NCBI GenBank assembly: GCA_023428785.1
Contig: JAEYWU010000115.1
Location: forward strand, 1-51,199
Direction: 5' to 3'
DNA length: 51,199 nucleotides
Origin: Pseudomonadota bacterium
GTDB lineage: Bacteria; Pseudomonadota; Alphaproteobacteria; Caulobacterales; Caulobacteraceae
In this document: piece after piece, positions 48,778 to 51,199 of the stretch
Position numbering within the stretch: position 1 is the first letter of the stretch
How the letters are laid out: each line of letters opens with the position of its first letter
The notes under the pieces: model-generated
What the model was told of the DNA's origin: nothing
Databases searched by the model: none
What the model saw: only the letters and a program-made list of their open reading frames with translations
Made by a program: the position numbers and the translations under genes

Positions 48778-51199
48778 CTAGTCCGACTGTTCCACCCGGG
48801 CCCGGTCTTCGTCGCGAGAAGTTCGTCTCCAGCGGATGTAGAGGCGAGCGTCGCCGTCGCCCTCAACGCGCGAAACCACCGAAAGATTGCGCCGCGCGCG
48901 CCATTCGACCTGGACCGCCGCGCCGGCCTCGCCGCCGCCGATGATCTCGAAATAGAGGTCGTCGCCGATGTATTTGCCGCCCGCGACCGTGAGGCCCGAC
49001 GCGTCGCCGCCGAAGGACAGGCGGTCCAGCCCGGCGAACTCGCGCAGGTTTCCGACCACGTCGAAGCCGCCGCCGCCCGCCAGGGCCGCGATGCTGGACG
49101 CCAGCTGGGCCGCCTCGACCGGCGACAGCTGGGAGGCGGAGCGGCCGAACAGGACCTGGGACAGAATCTCGTCCTGTGGCAGCTGGGGCTCGGAGGTCAG
49201 GGTGATGACCGGCCGGGCGGCCGTGCCGGTGACGCGAATGCGAGCGGTCAGGGTGGGGTCCTCACGCACGGCGGTGAGGTTCAGACGGATGTCCTGGGCC
49301 TCGGTCGACAGGGTGATGGTGCCGCCTCGCTCGAAGGAGAAGCGGCGGCCGCCGAACTGGTAGTCGCCCCGCACGACGCTGGCCGAGCCGGAGAGGACCG
49401 GATCGCTGAGCGAGCCCGTGACATGGGCGTTCAGCGCCAGTTCGACGTCGAGGCCGCGGCCGGTCACGAAGACGCCGCCGCCGTTGGAATTCAGGCGGAC
49501 ATCCAGATTGAAGGCCGAGCGGGACCGGCGGGCGGATCGTTCTTCCGCTGTCTCCTCGACCTCGTCCTCCAGACCGCCGGGACGATTGATCTCGATCACA
49601 TCGAGTTCGACCACGTCGCCGGTATTGGGCAGGTCCTCGGCCGAAATCTCGGCTTCGGAGACGTTGAGCTGACCCGACAGGGAAATGGCGCCGTCCGCCG
49701 AGCGCTCGACGGTGATCGGCCCCGAGGCGCGGGCGGTCGCCAGATCGGTCTGGATGACCCGGAAGTTCGACAGCATCAGGGTGAAGTTCGACCCCGAACC
49801 TGTCCGCAGGCCCAGTTCACCTTGGCCGGTCACGCGACCAGCGCCTTCACCACGGCCATCGTTGGCTTCGAACGAAAGGATCCGGGCCGTTTCGGCATCG
49901 AAGCGGGCTCGCATGGCGAGGTCGTTCAGCACCACGCCGGTGCCGCCATCCTCGAAGCGGCCCTGGCTGATGTTGAGATAGCCGTCGGCGCGGGGCGCGT
50001 TGATGGTGCCGCCGAGCGTGGCGCGGCCGTCGACGATGCCCGACAGGCTGCGCTCGCCGCCGAGCAGAAGGTCCCAGATCGAGCGAATCTGGCCCTGAAG
50101 GGAGACCTCGCCCGACATGGGTTCGTCGCGGTTGACGGCCAGGCGAAGTGGCGCAGCCGTCGCGGTCACGGGCAGGTCGAGCCGCGCCTGGGACTGGACG
50201 CCGCCCGAGTCGGACGCCTCGGCTTCCACCAGCATGCGGTCGCCGCTGAGGCGGGCCTGGACGAAGGCGTCGATATCCATGTCGGCGTTGGCGTCGCGGC
50301 TGCGTGCGTCCTGCAGGCGGGCGGTGATCGTGCCGTCGAGGTCGTCGCCGGTGCCGCGCAGGTTCACGTCCGCGGTGACGCTGCCGACCAGGTCGGGAGA
50401 GATGGCGCGCAGGTCCACGCCCGTGAGCGTGCCGCGAATGGTGGCGCCCGACGCGTCCTGGCGCAGGTCGCCTTCGAGCACGCCGCCGCCCGCCGAGAGA
50501 TTGACGCGGGTCAGCCATCCTTCGCGGGTCAGGGCGATCATGGCGGGGGCACGGGTCTCGTACGAGACTTCGCGGACACGGCCTCCGCCCTCCAGAGCAA
50601 CGGTCTGGGTGTCGTCTCGTCGGGAATAAACGCCCGATCCCTGGAAGGAGAGGGGGAAGCTTCCCCCAATGTCGGTCTGGAGGGTGAACGGCAGGCGCGA
50701 AAGCGTGCCTTCCCCCTGCAGGCGCAGGGTGCGCACGACATAGGACGAACCGGACAGGCGCACGCCCTGTCCCTGCACATCGACGCGGGCGAGCGCATCC
50801 CCGTCGCTCTCGGTCAGCCGGACCACGCCCGAGGCTGTTCCAGCGGCAAGAAAGGCGCCCGGACGGGCTTCGAAGGTGAGGTCAGCGCTGGAGGGCGCTG
50901 AGCCTCTCAGCGCCAGATCGCCGCGCGCGACCAGACCGCCGGCATTGATGTCCATGTTCGAGAGCCGCACGCCGTCATCGGCGATGCGGAAGGCGGAATA
51001 GGCCCGGGCCGGCCCGTAGCTGCTGTCGCCGGTGATAGTGACACGGCCGTCCGAGGCATCGGCGCCGCGCCGGAAGGTGAGAATGAGGTGGGTATCCGAC
51101 AGGCTGAGCGGCCCAGCCTCGACAGCGGCGAAGTCGGCCGTGAGGTCCAGCACCGGTCGGGCCAGGGTGCCGGGGAGGGGCCCCAGACCCCTCGCCGGG
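48778..51199 (-). CDS. tamB: TamB translocation and assembly module protein, 5'-truncated by window
   Basis: The C-terminal 807 or so residues of a TamB/DUF490 protein; the frame remains open to the window edge, so the N-terminus is not visible. The sequence is an endless series of beta strands with repeated short hydrophobic/hydrophilic alternation, as in the long beta-taco that spans the periplasm. The DUF490 end carries VLFGRSASQLSPVEAAQLA, GLTVAGGKYIGDDLYFEI and a final ARLYIRWRR. TamB works with the outer-membrane TamA in envelope assembly or lipid transport; tamA should lie just beyond the window on this strand. It ends 18 bp before the ast operon. Confidence 0.9.
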   Translation of the reverse strand, partial: PARGLGPLPGTLARPVLDLTADFAAVEAGPLSLSDTHLILTFRRGADASDGRVTITGDSSYGPARAYSAFRIADDGVRLSNMDINAGGLVARGDLALRGSAPSSADLTFEARPGAFLAAGTASGVVRLTESDGDALARVDVQGQGVRLSGSSYVVRTLRLQGEGTLSRLPFTLQTDIGGSFPLSFQGSGVYSRRDDTQTVALEGGGRVREVSYETRAPAMIALTREGWLTRVNLSAGGGVLEGDLRQDASGATIRGTLTGVDLRAISPDLVGSVTADVNLRGTGDDLDGTITARLQDARSRDANADMDIDAFVQARLSGDRMLVEAEASDSGGVQSQARLDLPVTATAAPLRLAVNRDEPMSGEVSLQGQIRSIWDLLLGGERSLSGIVDGRATLGGTINAPRADGYLNISQGRFEDGGTGVVLNDLAMRARFDAETARILSFEANDGRGEGAGRVTGQGELGLRTGSGSNFTLMLSNFRVIQTDLATARASGPITVERSADGAISLSGQLNVSEAEISAEDLPNTGDVVELDVIEINRPGGLEDEVEETAEERSARRSRSAFNLDVRLNSNGGGVFVTGRGLDVELALNAHVTGSLSDPVLSGSASVVRGDYQFGGRRFSFERGGTITLSTEAQDIRLNLTAVREDPTLTARIRVTGTAARPVITLTSEPQLPQDEILSQVLFGRSASQLSPVEAAQLASSIAALAGGGGFDVVGNLREFAGLDRLSFGGDASGLTVAGGKYIGDDLYFEIIGGGEAGAAVQVEWRARRNLSVVSRVEGDGDARLYIRWRRTSRDEDRARVEQSD

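Noticed and set aside
47638..50901. Open frame of 1087 codons on the plus strand across the ast hydrolase and tamB.
   Set aside because: Antisense to two recognisable genes and composed of the repetitive residues produced by reverse reading of GC3-rich codons.
1..51199. tRNA, rRNA, prophage, integrase or toxin-antitoxin genes.
   Set aside because: None recognised by eye; a covariance-model search for tRNAs and small RNAs would be needed to exclude small RNA genes.

Overview
The window is a GC-rich, densely packed bacterial chromosome segment. It most resembles the Caulobacterales, probably a Brevundimonas-like species. That placement rests on gene content: the dciA(DUF721)-dsbA-dsbA-smc order, an NDUFA12-type complex I accessory subunit beside DUF2155, an ATP12 chaperone, paired DUF1501/DUF1800 genes, aroQ-accB-accC-aat, and GTG/TTG starts with ATGA start/stop overlaps. 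It is mostly core chromosome. I saw no rRNA, tRNA, CRISPR array, transposase or phage gene.

Layout. 1-8.1 kb: the propionyl-CoA carboxylase biotin subunit (pccA), then dciA, a small secreted protein, two tandem DsbA-like thiol oxidoreductases and smc. 8.1-17.8 kb: a 2OG-Fe(II) oxygenase, rarA, a VOC protein, a Do/HtrA-type lipoprotein protease, membrane proteins, a ClpP-like lipoprotein, and the coupled run crcB-rluC-HAD phosphatase. 17.9-20.4 kb: a Tat-exported DUF1501 protein with its DUF1800 partner. 20.6-24.5 kb: ATP12, a secreted protein, a membrane protein/winged-helix regulator pair preceded by three copies of a 17-bp dyad, then pccB. 24.5-29.5 kb is the accessory-looking part: a low-GC DUF5677-like gene, a GFA protein, an S41 peptidase, an XRE-2TM regulator, a repeat-bearing intergenic stretch, and a MerR regulator divergent from a glutaredoxin-MauE-like membrane fusion across a mer-type operator. 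29.6-36.8 kb: aspS, two pentapeptide-repeat paralogues, a large degenerate class II ribonucleotide reductase homologue, NDUFA12 and DUF2155. 36.8-41.7 kb: aat, accC (damaged), accB, aroQ, an orphan thiS, ppx/gppA and hspQ. 41.7-51.2 kb: phenylalanine hydroxylase, an arginine succinyltransferase (ast) operon, and the 3' part of tamB.

The genes jointly cover acyl-CoA carboxylation (pccA/pccB, accB/accC), envelope redox and proteostasis (DsbA-like proteins, HtrA, TamB), and amino-acid breakdown (phhA, astA-astD-astB with an M20 hydrolase).

Most notable observations: (1) accC carries an in-frame amber codon and also a Lys-to-Thr change in its ATP-binding glycine-rich loop; (2) a 906-aa NrdJ-like protein keeps the NrdJ C-terminal region but appears to have lost the catalytic motifs; (3) a MerR regulator with a CueR-spaced Cys112/Cys120 loop but His77 faces a perfect mer-type operator and a glutaredoxin-membrane fusion; (4) three 17-bp dyads precede a membrane protein/regulator pair; (5) the ast operon lacks astC and astE and contains an M20 hydrolase and a small inserted ORF.
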